DNA of 64,000 bases from DASSUW01 sp963811895 (GTDB lineage: Bacteria; Actinomycetota; Thermoleophilia; Solirubrobacterales; Solirubrobacteraceae), in contig CAWETE010000005.1 in assembly GCA_963811895.1 (NCBI GenBank), positions 404,369 to 468,368 on the forward strand, written 5' to 3'. Shown here in pieces: positions 50,038 to 58,164 of this stretch. The notes under the pieces were generated by a model, which searched no databases, had not been told where the DNA came from, and was given only the letters and a program-made list of their open reading frames with translations. The first letter of the stretch is position 1, and every line of letters starts with the position of its first letter. Made by a program: the position numbers and the translations under genes.

Positions 50038-51495
50038 CTACCCGGCGGCCCAGGTGGCCGGAACATCGGCGCCGCCCTCCTCGGCCACGCGCGCGCCGAA
50101 GCGCAGCAGCGCCGGATGCGAGGAGATCTTGCCCGCCACCAGCGCCTCCCCGAGCCGGAAGGTCGACGAGCGGGCGACCAGCTCGGGCGGCACGAAGGAG
50201 AAGACCGCCTGCGCGAAGGCGGCGTCGGCCGCCGAGTTGAGCCGCATCAGCACCAGGTTGTCGGCCTGCGAGATCACGTTCTCGTGCACCTTCTGCGGGC
50301 GCTGGGTCGAGACCAGCAGGTAGAGCCCGAACTTGCGCCCCTCGGCGGCGATCCGCACCACCAGGTCGGCCGCGAGCGCGGTCAGCTCGTCGTCGGGCCG
50401 GCCCGGGCACACGTTGTGCGCCTCGTCGATGACCACCAGCATCGGCACACGCCGCGCCCGCCGGCTCCACAGCCGCTCGAGCACGGCGGCGGCGGTCACC
50501 GACTGCTCCTCGCGCGTGGGGAGCGAGCCGAGGTCGACCACGAGGCAGCGCGGCCCGTCGTCGTCCAGGGCGTCGAGCACCGTGCCGGGCTCGCCCCGCG
50601 CCCAGATCCCGTAGTCGTTCAGGCCGAGGTTGCTGATGCGCGTGCCCAGCCGCCGGGCCTCGGGCCGCTCGCTGGCCATCAGGTCCTCGAGCGTCGGCGG
50701 CCGCTCCTCCGCCAGCAGCGTGGCGAGCTCGGCGTACTCGTCGCGATCGGTGATTGGGTCGAGCCGCAACAACGCGGCCTGGGCGGCGGTGTCGAGCTCG
50801 CGCAGCGCGACCTTCAGCGGCCGGTCCGCGCCCGGCGCCGCCGAGTGGACCTCCACGCCGCCGGCGACCTCGCGGTAGCGCGCCGCGAGCGCTGGATCGG
50901 CGCCCTCGCGCACCGTGCCGAGCCGCACGTAGTCGGAGTTGGGATCGAGGATCACGAGCCGCAGCTCGGTGTCGGCCAGCAGCCGCTCGAGCATCAGCCC
51001 CAGCGAGTAGGTCTTGCCCGAGCCCGACTGGCCGCACAGGAACGTGTGGCGGTCGAAGCCGCCGGCGTCGAGCTCGAGCGGCACGCCCGGCGCGAGCGCC
51101 AGCTCGCCGACCGCCAGGCGCGCCCGCGGCCGCGCGGCCCGCTCCGTCCACGCCCGCACCTCGTCGGGCGTCGCCGCACGTAGCATCGCGTCGTGGAACG
51201 GCCGGTCGGGCCCGTCGAGCACCGTCCCCTCTCCCTGGGCGACCCGGATCACGATCGTCGTGCCGTCGGCTCCGCCCACCGTGTGACGCTCGAGCCGCAG
51301 GCTGACCACCTGCCCCAGCCGCGGCGCCTCGTCGGACTCGAGCACCACGTAGCCGCCCGCCTGCAGCTCGAGATGGTGCAGCGAGGCCTGGAAGGAGAAC
51401 TGCCGCCCGTCGAGCGACGTTGCGAGCGGCAGGATCGCCGCCTCGAGCTCGCGGCGGTTCGTCCGGAACGCCTCGAGCTGATCCTCGAGCGCCAT
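50038..51495 (-). CDS. HerA-like/DUF87 ATPase
   Basis: A 485-residue protein with an N-terminal beta-rich (HAS-barrel-like) region, then a RecA/FtsK-type ATPase. Walker A is CGQSGSGKTYS (Lys161), followed by VILDPNSDYV. Walker B is MLVVIDEAHNVCP. Further motifs are FGLYLLVSTQRPQKVHENVISQADNLVLMRLNS and the arginine-finger region. HerA proteins are hexameric DNA translocases or ATP-dependent pumps. Its usual nuclease partner NurA is absent here. It overlaps the bPH2 gene by one base (ATGA), placing it in the minus-strand operon that starts near 52.26 kb. Confidence 0.9.
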   Translation of the reverse strand: MALEDQLEAFRTNRRELEAAILPLATSLDGRQFSFQASLHHLELQAGGYVVLESDEAPRLGQVVSLRLERHTVGGADGTTIVIRVAQGEGTVLDGPDRPFHDAMLRAATPDEVRAWTERAARPRARLAVGELALAPGVPLELDAGGFDRHTFLCGQSGSGKTYSLGLMLERLLADTELRLVILDPNSDYVRLGTVREGADPALAARYREVAGGVEVHSAAPGADRPLKVALRELDTAAQAALLRLDPITDRDEYAELATLLAEERPPTLEDLMASERPEARRLGTRISNLGLNDYGIWARGEPGTVLDALDDDGPRCLVVDLGSLPTREEQSVTAAAVLERLWSRRARRVPMLVVIDEAHNVCPGRPDDELTALAADLVVRIAAEGRKFGLYLLVSTQRPQKVHENVISQADNLVLMRLNSAADAAFAQAVFSFVPPELVARSSTFRLGEALVAGKISSHPALLRFGARVAEEGGADVPATWAAG

Positions 51496-51959
51496 CAGGT
51501 CGTCGCCGCCGCCTCGCGCTGCGCGCGGTCGACCGCGGTGACGACCTCGCCCGGGTCCGCGATGCCCACGAAGCGGAACTCGCTGTCGTCGGTGCCCGCG
51601 GTGTCGAAGTCGACCGTTCCCACCCGCAGCAGGCGCTCGCGCAGCGACTGGTCGGTGTTGACGTTCTGGACGCGATCGATGCGCGTCTGCTGCATGCGCT
51701 TGGAGAGGATGCCGCGGCGGATGTAGAGCCGCTGCGTGCTGACCAGGTACGTCGTCGACATCCGCTTCACGAACCCGAAGGCCAGTGCGGCCGCCAGCAG
51801 CACGACGCCCACCAGGAACCCGACCGACCAGCTCCAGATCAGGCCGGCGATCACGCCGACCGCCACGGCGGCAGCGACGGCGCCGATGTAGAACGACAGG
51901 AGCGCCCGCCAGGACGGATGCCCCTCGAAGACGATGCTCTCGCCGGGGTGCAGGTCCAT
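51495..51959 (-). CDS. bPH2-domain membrane protein
   Basis: A 154-residue protein: HPGESIVFEGHPSWRALLSFYIGAVAAAVAVG, two hydrophobic helices (about residues 17-60), then the bacterial PH-like domain TTYLVSTQRLYIRRGILSKRMQQTRIDRVQNVNTDQSLRERLLRVGTVDFDTAG. These small membrane proteins with a PH-like domain are common in actinobacteria; their role is unknown. ATG 51959 lies 22 bases below a GGGTGA/TCACCC array. The upstream in-frame start at 51998 would put the start inside the array and is less likely. Confidence 0.88.
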   Translation of the reverse strand: MDLHPGESIVFEGHPSWRALLSFYIGAVAAAVAVGVIAGLIWSWSVGFLVGVVLLAAALAFGFVKRMSTTYLVSTQRLYIRRGILSKRMQQTRIDRVQNVNTDQSLRERLLRVGTVDFDTAGTDDSEFRFVGIADPGEVVTAVDRAQREAAATT

Positions 51960-51981
51960 GCCTGGATGCTGCTCCGCCGCC

Positions 51982-52011
51982 GGGTGATCCGCAATCACCC
52001 GGATGGGGTGA
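51982..52011. promoter_or_regulatory. Phased GGGTGA/TCACCC array (site 1)
   Basis: GGGTGA (51982-51987), then 7 bases, TCACCC (51995-52000), then 5 bases, GGGTGA (52006-52011). Both the GGGTGA-N7-TCACCC and TCACCC-N5-GGGTGA spacings equal those of the other three sites in this region. The array lies immediately upstream of the bPH2 gene and overlaps the last codons of the upstream small gene, whose stop TGA is part of the motif. Confidence 0.65.
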
Positions 52012-52264
52012 TAGCCGTTCGCGCTGCCTCGTCCTTCACGACGCTGGGGCCTGAACGAGCGAGCGGCAGCCGCCGCACCTCGACGAGCTCGAGGCCGAGC
52101 GCCTTGATGCGGGCGAGCAGCCCGTGCAGCTCGGCCTGGTCGCGCACCGGCCCGTGCAGGACGGTCTCGACGGCGCCGGGCCCGCCCTGCAGGCCCTCCA
52201 GCCGCTCGAGCGCGGCGCTGCTCACGCGGCCGCGGACGCGGATCTCGTAGGTCGTCTCACGCAC
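51995..52264 (-). CDS. Small hypothetical protein, paralogue of the gene at 57924
   Basis: An 89-residue protein from GTG 52264. Residues 5-67 read YEIRVRGRVSSAALERLEGL...VETVLHGPVRDQAELHGLLARIKALGLELVEVRRLP and are almost identical to the protein at 57924-58142. The domain looks like a small alpha/beta ferredoxin-like fold; no function is known. Here the protein carries an extra tail that ends ITPSG-stop, encoded by the phased palindromic array. It overlaps the 3' end of the preceding membrane-protein gene and precedes the bPH2 and HerA-like genes. Confidence 0.8.
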   Translation of the reverse strand: MRETTYEIRVRGRVSSAALERLEGLQGGPGAVETVLHGPVRDQAELHGLLARIKALGLELVEVRRLPLARSGPSVVKDEAARTAITPSG

Positions 52265-53502
52265 CGGCGGCTCCCTGCCGGGCGCCGGCGATGGCGGCGA
52301 TAAGAGCCACTCCCGCGGCCACGAGCGCGGCGACGATCAGCACGACGCCCGCGGTCGGGCGGATCCCAGGAGAACAGCACGATGGCGCCGAGCGCCACGA
52401 CCGCGCCCTGGAGCAGTCCACGGTGCTCGGCGACCCAGCTGACGTGGCGGCCGCTCGCCAGGCCGCGCACCGCGCCGCGCGTCCGCGACGCGATGGCCTC
52501 GGTGCGACCGAGCACGAGCGCGAGCAGCGCCACGAGCACCGCGACCACGACGATCACCCGCACGCCGGTGCGCAGCAGCCCGATCAGCGCGTCGAAGATG
52601 TCCGCCGCTGCCTGGCGCGGCAGCACGTTCTGGTCGATCGCGTCGAGGTACGCCGAGCGCCCGAGCCCGGCGGCCGCGATCAGGAGCAGCGACGTGACGA
52701 TGAGCCCGAGTCCCACGCGCAGCAGTCCGCGGCGCCGCGGGCGCGACAGGTACACGTAGGCGCCGAGGCACAGCAGCGCGAGGATCGGCAGCACGATCGT
52801 CAGCCGTTCGATCAGGTCGATGCCCTCGCGCGCCTTGACCAGGCCCTCGGACTGCAGCAGCGTCACGCGGCCGTCGACGGACGCCGGGATCGCGGCGGCC
52901 AGCCGGTCGAGCCCGCGCTCCTGTAGGGCCTGGCGCACGCGGTCGACGACCGCCCCGAGGTCGAGATACACGGTGTCGCCGTCCAGCAGCAGCCGGCCGG
53001 ACTGGCCCGTGGTGAGCAGCGCGACGATCCGCGCGTGCGCGCGCCGGTTGGCCTCCACCCACAGCCGCTCGAAGTTCTCGGACGCCACGAACGAGTCCAG
53101 CCGCGCGCGGATCGCCTGTTCGAGGGCGGCTGACAGCGCGGGCGCGAAGGGGTCGGCCTGGCTGGGAAGCGCCTCGCGCATGAGCGACGCGAAGTCGACC
53201 CGGCTCGTGATCGCGTTGTCGAGCTTGTCGGCCACCGCCTGCTGGACGGCCGGGCTGTTGGCGATCGGCGCCATCGTCTCCACGTAGCGGTCCGTGTCGA
53301 GGACGGTCTCGCGCACGTAGAAGGCGACGAGCGACAGCGCCACCAGCCCGCAGCCGAGCACGAGCAGGATCGCCAGGCCGGCGCCTCGCAGGCGCCTGCG
53401 GAACGCTGCGCGGCGATCGAGCTTGGCCTGCGCCTGCTCGAGCTCCTGCTTCAGCCGCGCGACCTCGTCATCGTGCACGGTGTCGGCCACGACGCGGAGC
53501 AT
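52257..53502 (-). CDS. Integral membrane protein, C-terminus frameshifted
   Basis: About 414 residues if one base is removed. There is a cytoplasmic coiled coil (residues 10-30), one transmembrane helix (about 42-64), a roughly 170-residue extracytoplasmic region (YVRETVLDTDRYVETMAPIANSPAVQQAVADKL), and three further helices. The minus-strand frame fails after VLFSWD near 52362. Reading one C fewer gives TAGVVLIVAALVAAGVALIAAIAGA, an obvious last transmembrane helix, and a stop at 52257-52259. Without the correction it ends at 52222 in Arg-rich sequence. A promoter-proximal array lies 11 bases above its ATG. The family is unnamed; the function is unknown. Confidence 0.7.
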
Positions 53503-53513
53503 CCCGCGCCGCG

Positions 53514-53543
53514 GGGTGGCTGGGAATCACCCTGGCTGGGTGA
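53514..53543. promoter_or_regulatory. Phased GGGTGA/TCACCC array (site 2)
   Basis: GGGTGG (53514-53519, one mismatch), 7 bases, TCACCC (53527-53532), 5 bases, GGGTGA (53538-53543), the same phasing as site 1. ATCACCC-TGGCT-GGGTGAT is a perfect 7-bp inverted repeat. The array lies 11 bases above the ATG of the membrane protein at 53502. Its TCACCC supplies the stop codon of the AI-2E-family gene on the minus strand. Confidence 0.65.
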
Positions 53544-54606
53544 TCTCGTCCGGCACGGGGCGCAGCGCGTCCATCCGCTCGCGCCGCGGCCTGCCCGCCT
53601 CACCGACGACGGTCTTGATCACGGCGGCGAACGGCAGGGCCAGGATCGCGCCGACGACGCCGAGGATCGAGGAGGCGATCAGCACCGCGACGATCGTCGT
53701 GAAGGGGGAGATCTCGATCGCCTGGCGATAGACGATCGGATAGACGATGTAGTTCTCGACCTGCTGGTAGATCAGCTGGATGATCAGCATGATCACCGCC
53801 GCCTCGGTGCTGACCGTCAGCGCCACCGCGACGAGGATGATCGACGCGATCGTGGCCCCCACCTGTGGGATGAGGTCGAGGAAGCCGGCGATGACGGCGA
53901 GCACGATCGGGAACGGCAGGCCGAGCAGCCAGGACGAGACGAACGCGACGGTCCCCGCGACGATCGAGATCGCCACGTTGCCGAGCAGCGACTGCGAGAC
54001 GGCGAAGATCGACCGCTCGACCACCGGGCTCCAGCGCTGCTCGACCTCGGGCGTGGTGAACCCGAACAGCCACTTCGTGATCGTGGGCCGCTCCATCAGC
54101 AGGAACAGCGCCAGGAAGGTCAGCGTCACCATCGAGAGGAGCGAGCCGAACACGCCGCCGGCGACGCCGAGCAATGCGCTGGCGGCGTCGGGCAGCCCTG
54201 CCGCGAGGTCCTTCAGCAGGTTGGCGACCTTGTCGTCGATGCCCGCGGTGTTGACGATGTCCTGGAACCAGTCCTTGCTCTTGAGCTCCTCCCAGTACGC
54301 CGGCAGCGACGCGACGAACTCCTTGATCTCGTCCCACAGCGGGCCGGCGGTGATGAGCACGATCGCAAAGACGACGACGAACAGCGCGGCGAAGACGACG
54401 AGCGCGGCCCTGCCGCGCTTCCACCCGCGCTTCACGAGCGCGCCCACCACCGGGTCCAGCCCGAGGGCGAGCACGGCGGCGACGAAGATCGAGAGCAGCG
54501 TCCCGAGCGAGACCACCGCCAGCACGACGAGGAAGCCGAAGGCCAGCACGGTCGCCAGCGTGCTGAACGGGACGACGATCGCGACGCGCTGCGGCGGGCG
54601 GTCCAT
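53527..54606 (-). CDS. AI-2E family transporter (PerM-like permease)
   Basis: A 359-residue membrane protein with eight predicted helices. Family features are VVSLGTLLSIFVAAVLALGLDPVV, a soluble region WDEIKEFVASLPAYWEELK, then GLPFPIVLAVIAGFLDLIPQVGATIAS and QQVENYIVYPIVYRQAIEISPFTTIVAVLIASSILGVVGAILALPFAAVI. Members export small signals or ions; individual substrates are rarely known, so quorum-signal transport should not be assumed. ATG 54606 starts MDRPPQRVAIVVP. The C-terminus ITQPG-stop is encoded by the palindromic array of site 2. Confidence 0.9.
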   Translation of the reverse strand: MDRPPQRVAIVVPFSTLATVLAFGFLVVLAVVSLGTLLSIFVAAVLALGLDPVVGALVKRGWKRGRAALVVFAALFVVVFAIVLITAGPLWDEIKEFVASLPAYWEELKSKDWFQDIVNTAGIDDKVANLLKDLAAGLPDAASALLGVAGGVFGSLLSMVTLTFLALFLLMERPTITKWLFGFTTPEVEQRWSPVVERSIFAVSQSLLGNVAISIVAGTVAFVSSWLLGLPFPIVLAVIAGFLDLIPQVGATIASIILVAVALTVSTEAAVIMLIIQLIYQQVENYIVYPIVYRQAIEISPFTTIVAVLIASSILGVVGAILALPFAAVIKTVVGEAGRPRRERMDALRPVPDEITQPG

Positions 54607-54623
54607 CGCGCGGGACGCTAACC

Positions 54624-54657
54624 CCACCCGCGGACGGTTCCCTCACCCGCGGGTTGA
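54624..54657. promoter_or_regulatory. Variant GGGTGA-like site upstream of the AI-2E transporter gene
   Basis: CCACCC (54624-54629), TCACCC (54643-54648) and GGGTTGA (54651-54657) lie in the 59-bp gap between the AI-2E-family gene and the DUF1269 gene. The sequence is related to the phased arrays, but the spacing is not conserved: TCACCC-N2-GGGTTGA rather than N5. It is therefore only a possible weak member of the family. Confidence 0.35.
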
Positions 54658-54665
54658 TCCTGCCA

Positions 54666-55154
54666 CTACTTGCTGCCGGCGGCGGCGAGCGCGTCGGCGA
54701 GCTGCTGCTCCTGGTCGTCGTTGAGCGAGGTCTGGATGATGTGGCCCTCGATCTTGATCTGCGGCAGGACCTTGTCGAGCGAGACCTTGCGGACGAGCAG
54801 CAACACCGCGGCGCTGCCCGGCTCGAGCTTCTCACCGAGCTCCTTCATGAACTTGTCGTCGACGCCGTAGTCGCTCACCGCTCCGGCCGCCCCGCCCGCT
54901 GCCGCACCGATCGCCGCGCCGAACAGCGGCATGAAGAAGATCAGGCCGATCAGGCCGCCCCAGAGCGCGCCCGACACGGCGCCCGCGCCGGCCAGCGACG
55001 GCTGGTGGAGCTTGACCTTCCCGTCCTCGCGGCGCTCGATGATCACCATGTCGTCGAGCTCGATCTCGTGAGACTTCTGCGCCTCGGCAACACCGGCGAT
55101 GACCTGCTGGGCCGTGGCAACGTCTGGGTAGGCGATCGCTACGAGGTCGCTCAT
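54666..55154 (-). CDS. DUF1269-type membrane protein with glycine zipper
   Basis: A 162-residue protein. The N-terminal ferredoxin-like part is SDLVAIAYPDVATAQQVIAGVAEAQKSHEIELDDMVIIERREDGKVKLHQ. Then comes a glycine-rich double helix GALWGGLIGLIFFMPLFGAAIGAAAGGAAGAVSDYGVDDKFM, followed by LEPGSAAVLLLVRKVSLDKVLPQI. Related proteins are small stress-associated membrane proteins of unknown activity. AAGGA precedes ATG 55154. It is divergent from the LAL regulator, with array site 3 between them, which makes it the most likely direct target of that regulator. Confidence 0.85.
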   Translation of the reverse strand: MSDLVAIAYPDVATAQQVIAGVAEAQKSHEIELDDMVIIERREDGKVKLHQPSLAGAGAVSGALWGGLIGLIFFMPLFGAAIGAAAGGAAGAVSDYGVDDKFMKELGEKLEPGSAAVLLLVRKVSLDKVLPQIKIEGHIIQTSLNDDQEQQLADALAAAGSK

Positions 55155-55200
55155 AACACGTCCTTCTGGTCGTTTGGAGCCCGAATCCTCTCCATCGGAC

Positions 55201-55230
55201 GGGTGAGTTGCCCTCACTCCCCGCGGGTGA
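55201..55230. promoter_or_regulatory. Phased GGGTGA/TCACCC array (site 3)
   Basis: GGGTGA (55201-55206), 7 bases, TCACTC (55214-55219, one mismatch), 5 bases, GGGTGA (55225-55230). It lies in the divergent interval between the DUF1269 gene and the LAL regulator gene, 47 and 40 bases from their starts. A further half-like TCACCT occurs at 55253-55258. This position would allow the regulator to control itself and the DUF1269 gene. Confidence 0.65.
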
Positions 55231-55269
55231 TGTAGTGGTGGAGCACGTCGACTCACCTGCGAGAGACGA

Positions 55270-57927
55270 GTGACGACAACGGCCCCCCGCAAGTCGGCCG
55301 GCAGCCTGCCGGCCACGAAGTTCGCGTACCCACCCGAGCAGTCCGCGATCATCGATCGCGGCCGGCTGATGGACGCCCTCGACGAGGGCATCCGGCGGCC
55401 TCTGACGCTGATCTCCGGGCCGCCCGGCGCCGGCAAGACCGCGCTGCTCGGAAGCTGGATCGGCGCCGGCCGGGCTCCCGGGCCCGTGGCCTGGCTGTCG
55501 CTGGATCCCTCCGACGGCGACCGGCGGCGGTTCTGGCGCGCCGTGCTCGAGGCGCTCACGCGCGCCGGCGCGGGCAAGGCGATCGCCGAGCTCGCGTCGC
55601 ACCCGCGCGCGCGGGCCGACGCGCTCGTCTCGGCGCTGACGACCGCGCTGGCGGAGCGCAAGCAGCCGATCGTGCTGGTGCTCGACGACTTCCACGAGGT
55701 CGCCGACGCGGTGCACGCCGACGTCGACCACCTGCTGCACCGCCCGCCGCCCGCGCTCCGGCTGGTGATCGCGACGCGCGCGGATCCGCCGCTGCGGCTC
55801 GGCCGCCTGCGGGTGCAGGACCAGCTCACCGAGCTGCGCGAGCCGGACCTGGCGATGACGCTCGACGAGGCGGCGCAGATGCTGGCGGCCGCCGGCGTGT
55901 CGATGAGCGAGGCGCACGTGCAGCGCCTGTGGGAGCGCACCGAGGGCTGGGCGGGCGCGCTGCGGCTGGCCTCGCTCCCGCTGCGCGACCATCCGGACCC
56001 CGGCGGCTTCGTCGACGACTTCGCGGGCGACGACCGGGCGATCAGCGACTACCTGATCTCCGAGGTGATGTCGCACATGTCGCCGCCCGATCGCGACTTC
56101 CTCATGCAGACGTCGATCGTCAGCGTGGTCAACGGCGAGCTGGCGGACGCTCTCACCGGTCGCGAGGACGGCCACCGGCACCTCGCCGACCTGGCACGCG
56201 GCGGCCTGCTGCTCGCGCCGCTGGACCGGCGCGGCGAGTGGTACCGCTATCACGCTCTGTTCCGTGAGCTGCTCCAGGCCGAGCTGCGCAGCGACGGCGC
56301 GGCGCTGGCGCCCGAGCTGCACCAGCGCGCCGCGCTGTGGCTCGCCGGCAACGGCGACGACGCCGCCGGGCTGATGCACGCGGTCGAGGGCGAGGCCTGG
56401 GACCTCGCCGCGCGCCTGGCCGGCGAGCGCTGGGTCGACCTGCTGCTCCGCGGCGAGGTCGGCGCGCTGGGTCCGCTGATCGACCGCCTCCCCGGCCGGT
56501 GGGCGGCCGAGGATCCCGAGGTCGCGCTCGCCGTGGCCAGCGTGCTGCTCGATCGCGGTCAGCACGCCGAGGCCGCGAGGATGCTGACGGACGCCGAGGC
56601 GGCCGCGGAGCGCGTGCCGGCCGAGCGCCTGCGCCGCTTCATGGTCTCGCTCAACGCGCTCCAGCTGCACGCCGCGCGGCTGCGCGGCGACCTCGCCGCG
56701 GCGCTCCGGACGGGACACGAGCTGTCCCGCTGTGGCGAGCTCGACGCGGGCGTGGTCGACGCGGACCTGCGCGCGCTCGCCCTCGTCAACCTCGGGATCG
56801 CCGAGCTCTGGACCGGCGAGCTCGACGGCGGCGAGCATCACCTCGAGCGCGCCCGCGGCGCCGGGGCCGAGGCCGGGCACGACTGGGTGGTGCTGATCGC
56901 CACCGCGCACCTCGCGGTGCTGGCCGGCACCCGGCACGACTACCCGCGGTCCGCGAGGCTGGCGCGCGAGGCGATCGCGCTCGCCGAGCGGCGCGGCTGG
57001 CAGCGCACGTGGCCGGCGGGCGCCGCGTTCCTCGCCCTCGCCGGCGCGCAGTTCCTCTGGGATCGCACCGACGAGGCCGCCGAGACGGTCGAGTACGCGC
57101 GCGAGGCGCTCGCCGGCACCCAGGAGCGCCCGCTGCGCGCGGGCCTCGCGCTGATGCGCTCGGGCGTGCTCGCCGACCGCGGCGAGCCCGAGGCAGCGCT
57201 CGCCGTGATCGAGGCGGGCGTCGAGGAGCTGGGGGACTTCCCGCTGCTGGCGGCCATACGCGACCACTTCGCGATCCGCGAGGCGATGCTGCGCGCGCAG
57301 CTCGGCGACCGCGACCAGGCGGCGCGCCTGATGAACGGCGGCGCAGGCCCGGAGACGCTCGGCAACGCCGTCGTGATCGCGCAGTTCCAGCTCGCCGACG
57401 GCGACGCGGAGGTCGCGCGCGAGACGCTCGCCCCGTGGTCGGGCAAGCTCACCGGGACGGTGGAGGGCGTGCAGGCCTGGGTGGTGGAGGCGCTCGCGCT
57501 GGACGCGGCGTCGGACCACGACGGAGCGGCCGAGTCGCTCGAGCAGGCGCTCGACCTGGCCGAGCCCGGCGGGCTGCGCTGGGCGCTCGTGCAGTTCGGC
57601 CGCCCGCTGCAGCCGCTGCTGGCCCATCAGCTGCGCCGCGGCACCGCGCACCGCGCGCTGGTCGGCGAGCTGCTCGAGGCGCTCGACGGCAGCGACGGCC
57701 GCAGCCGGACCAGCGCGCCGCTCATGGTCGAGCCGCTCAGCCCGCGCGAGCAGGCCGTGCTGCGCTACCTGCCGACCATGATGTCCAACCAGGAGATCGC
57801 GTCGGAGCTGTTCGTCTCCGTCAACACCGTCAAGACGCACCTGAAGGCGATCTACCGCAAGCTCGACGTGGCCGACCGGCGCGAGGCGGTCCGGCGGGCC
57901 CGGCGCCTGGAGCTGCTGGCGCCCTAG
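55270..57927 (+). CDS. LAL (MalT-like) LuxR-family transcriptional regulator
   Basis: An 885-residue STAND regulator with Walker A GPPGAGKTA (about residues 50-58), Walker B IVLVLDDFHEV (about 140), RTEGWAGALRLASL and a WH domain. A long helical TPR-like middle follows. The C-terminal LuxR helix-turn-helix is LSPREQAVLRYLPTMMSNQEIASELFVSVNTVKTHLKAIYRKLDVADRREAV. Such proteins oligomerise on ligand and ATP binding and activate operons. GTG 55270 is the only start before the conserved P-loop region. It lies at the centre of a cluster whose promoters share a phased palindrome, which is the best candidate for its binding site (inference). Its stop shares CTAG with the convergent small gene. Confidence 0.93.
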   Translation: MTTTAPRKSAGSLPATKFAYPPEQSAIIDRGRLMDALDEGIRRPLTLISGPPGAGKTALLGSWIGAGRAPGPVAWLSLDPSDGDRRRFWRAVLEALTRAGAGKAIAELASHPRARADALVSALTTALAERKQPIVLVLDDFHEVADAVHADVDHLLHRPPPALRLVIATRADPPLRLGRLRVQDQLTELREPDLAMTLDEAAQMLAAAGVSMSEAHVQRLWERTEGWAGALRLASLPLRDHPDPGGFVDDFAGDDRAISDYLISEVMSHMSPPDRDFLMQTSIVSVVNGELADALTGREDGHRHLADLARGGLLLAPLDRRGEWYRYHALFRELLQAELRSDGAALAPELHQRAALWLAGNGDDAAGLMHAVEGEAWDLAARLAGERWVDLLLRGEVGALGPLIDRLPGRWAAEDPEVALAVASVLLDRGQHAEAARMLTDAEAAAERVPAERLRRFMVSLNALQLHAARLRGDLAAALRTGHELSRCGELDAGVVDADLRALALVNLGIAELWTGELDGGEHHLERARGAGAEAGHDWVVLIATAHLAVLAGTRHDYPRSARLAREAIALAERRGWQRTWPAGAAFLALAGAQFLWDRTDEAAETVEYAREALAGTQERPLRAGLALMRSGVLADRGEPEAALAVIEAGVEELGDFPLLAAIRDHFAIREAMLRAQLGDRDQAARLMNGGAGPETLGNAVVIAQFQLADGDAEVARETLAPWSGKLTGTVEGVQAWVVEALALDAASDHDGAAESLEQALDLAEPGGLRWALVQFGRPLQPLLAHQLRRGTAHRALVGELLEALDGSDGRSRTSAPLMVEPLSPREQAVLRYLPTMMSNQEIASELFVSVNTVKTHLKAIYRKLDVADRREAVRRARRLELLAP

Positions 57928-58142
57928 CGGGGAAGGCGGCGGACCTCGACCAGCTCGAGGCCGAGCGCCTGGATGCGGTCGAGCAGCCCATGCAGCTCGG
58001 CCTGGTCGCGGACCGGGCCGTGCAGCACGGTCTCGACCGGCTCGAGCTCGCTCGACATCCCCTCGAAGCTGTCCAGCAGCGCCCGGCTGACGCGGCCACG
58101 GATACGGATCTCGTAGCTGGCGTCGCGCACCGCTCTCGGCAT
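57924..58142 (-). CDS. Small hypothetical protein, paralogue of the gene at 51995
   Basis: A 72-residue protein from ATG 58142 (GTG 58130 corresponds to the start used by the paralogue). YEIRIRGRVSRALLDSFEGMSSELEPVETVLHGPVRDQAELHGLLDRIQALGLELVEVRRLPR matches the paralogue over its whole length apart from the latter's tail. The predicted fold is alpha/beta with no catalytic residues evident. It converges on the LAL regulator with stops sharing CTAG. Upstream lies array site 4, shared with the divergent DUF6325 operon. Confidence 0.75.
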   Translation of the reverse strand: MPRAVRDASYEIRIRGRVSRALLDSFEGMSSELEPVETVLHGPVRDQAELHGLLDRIQALGLELVEVRRLPR

Positions 58143-58164
58143 ACGCTGACGTTGACGCCTCCGG

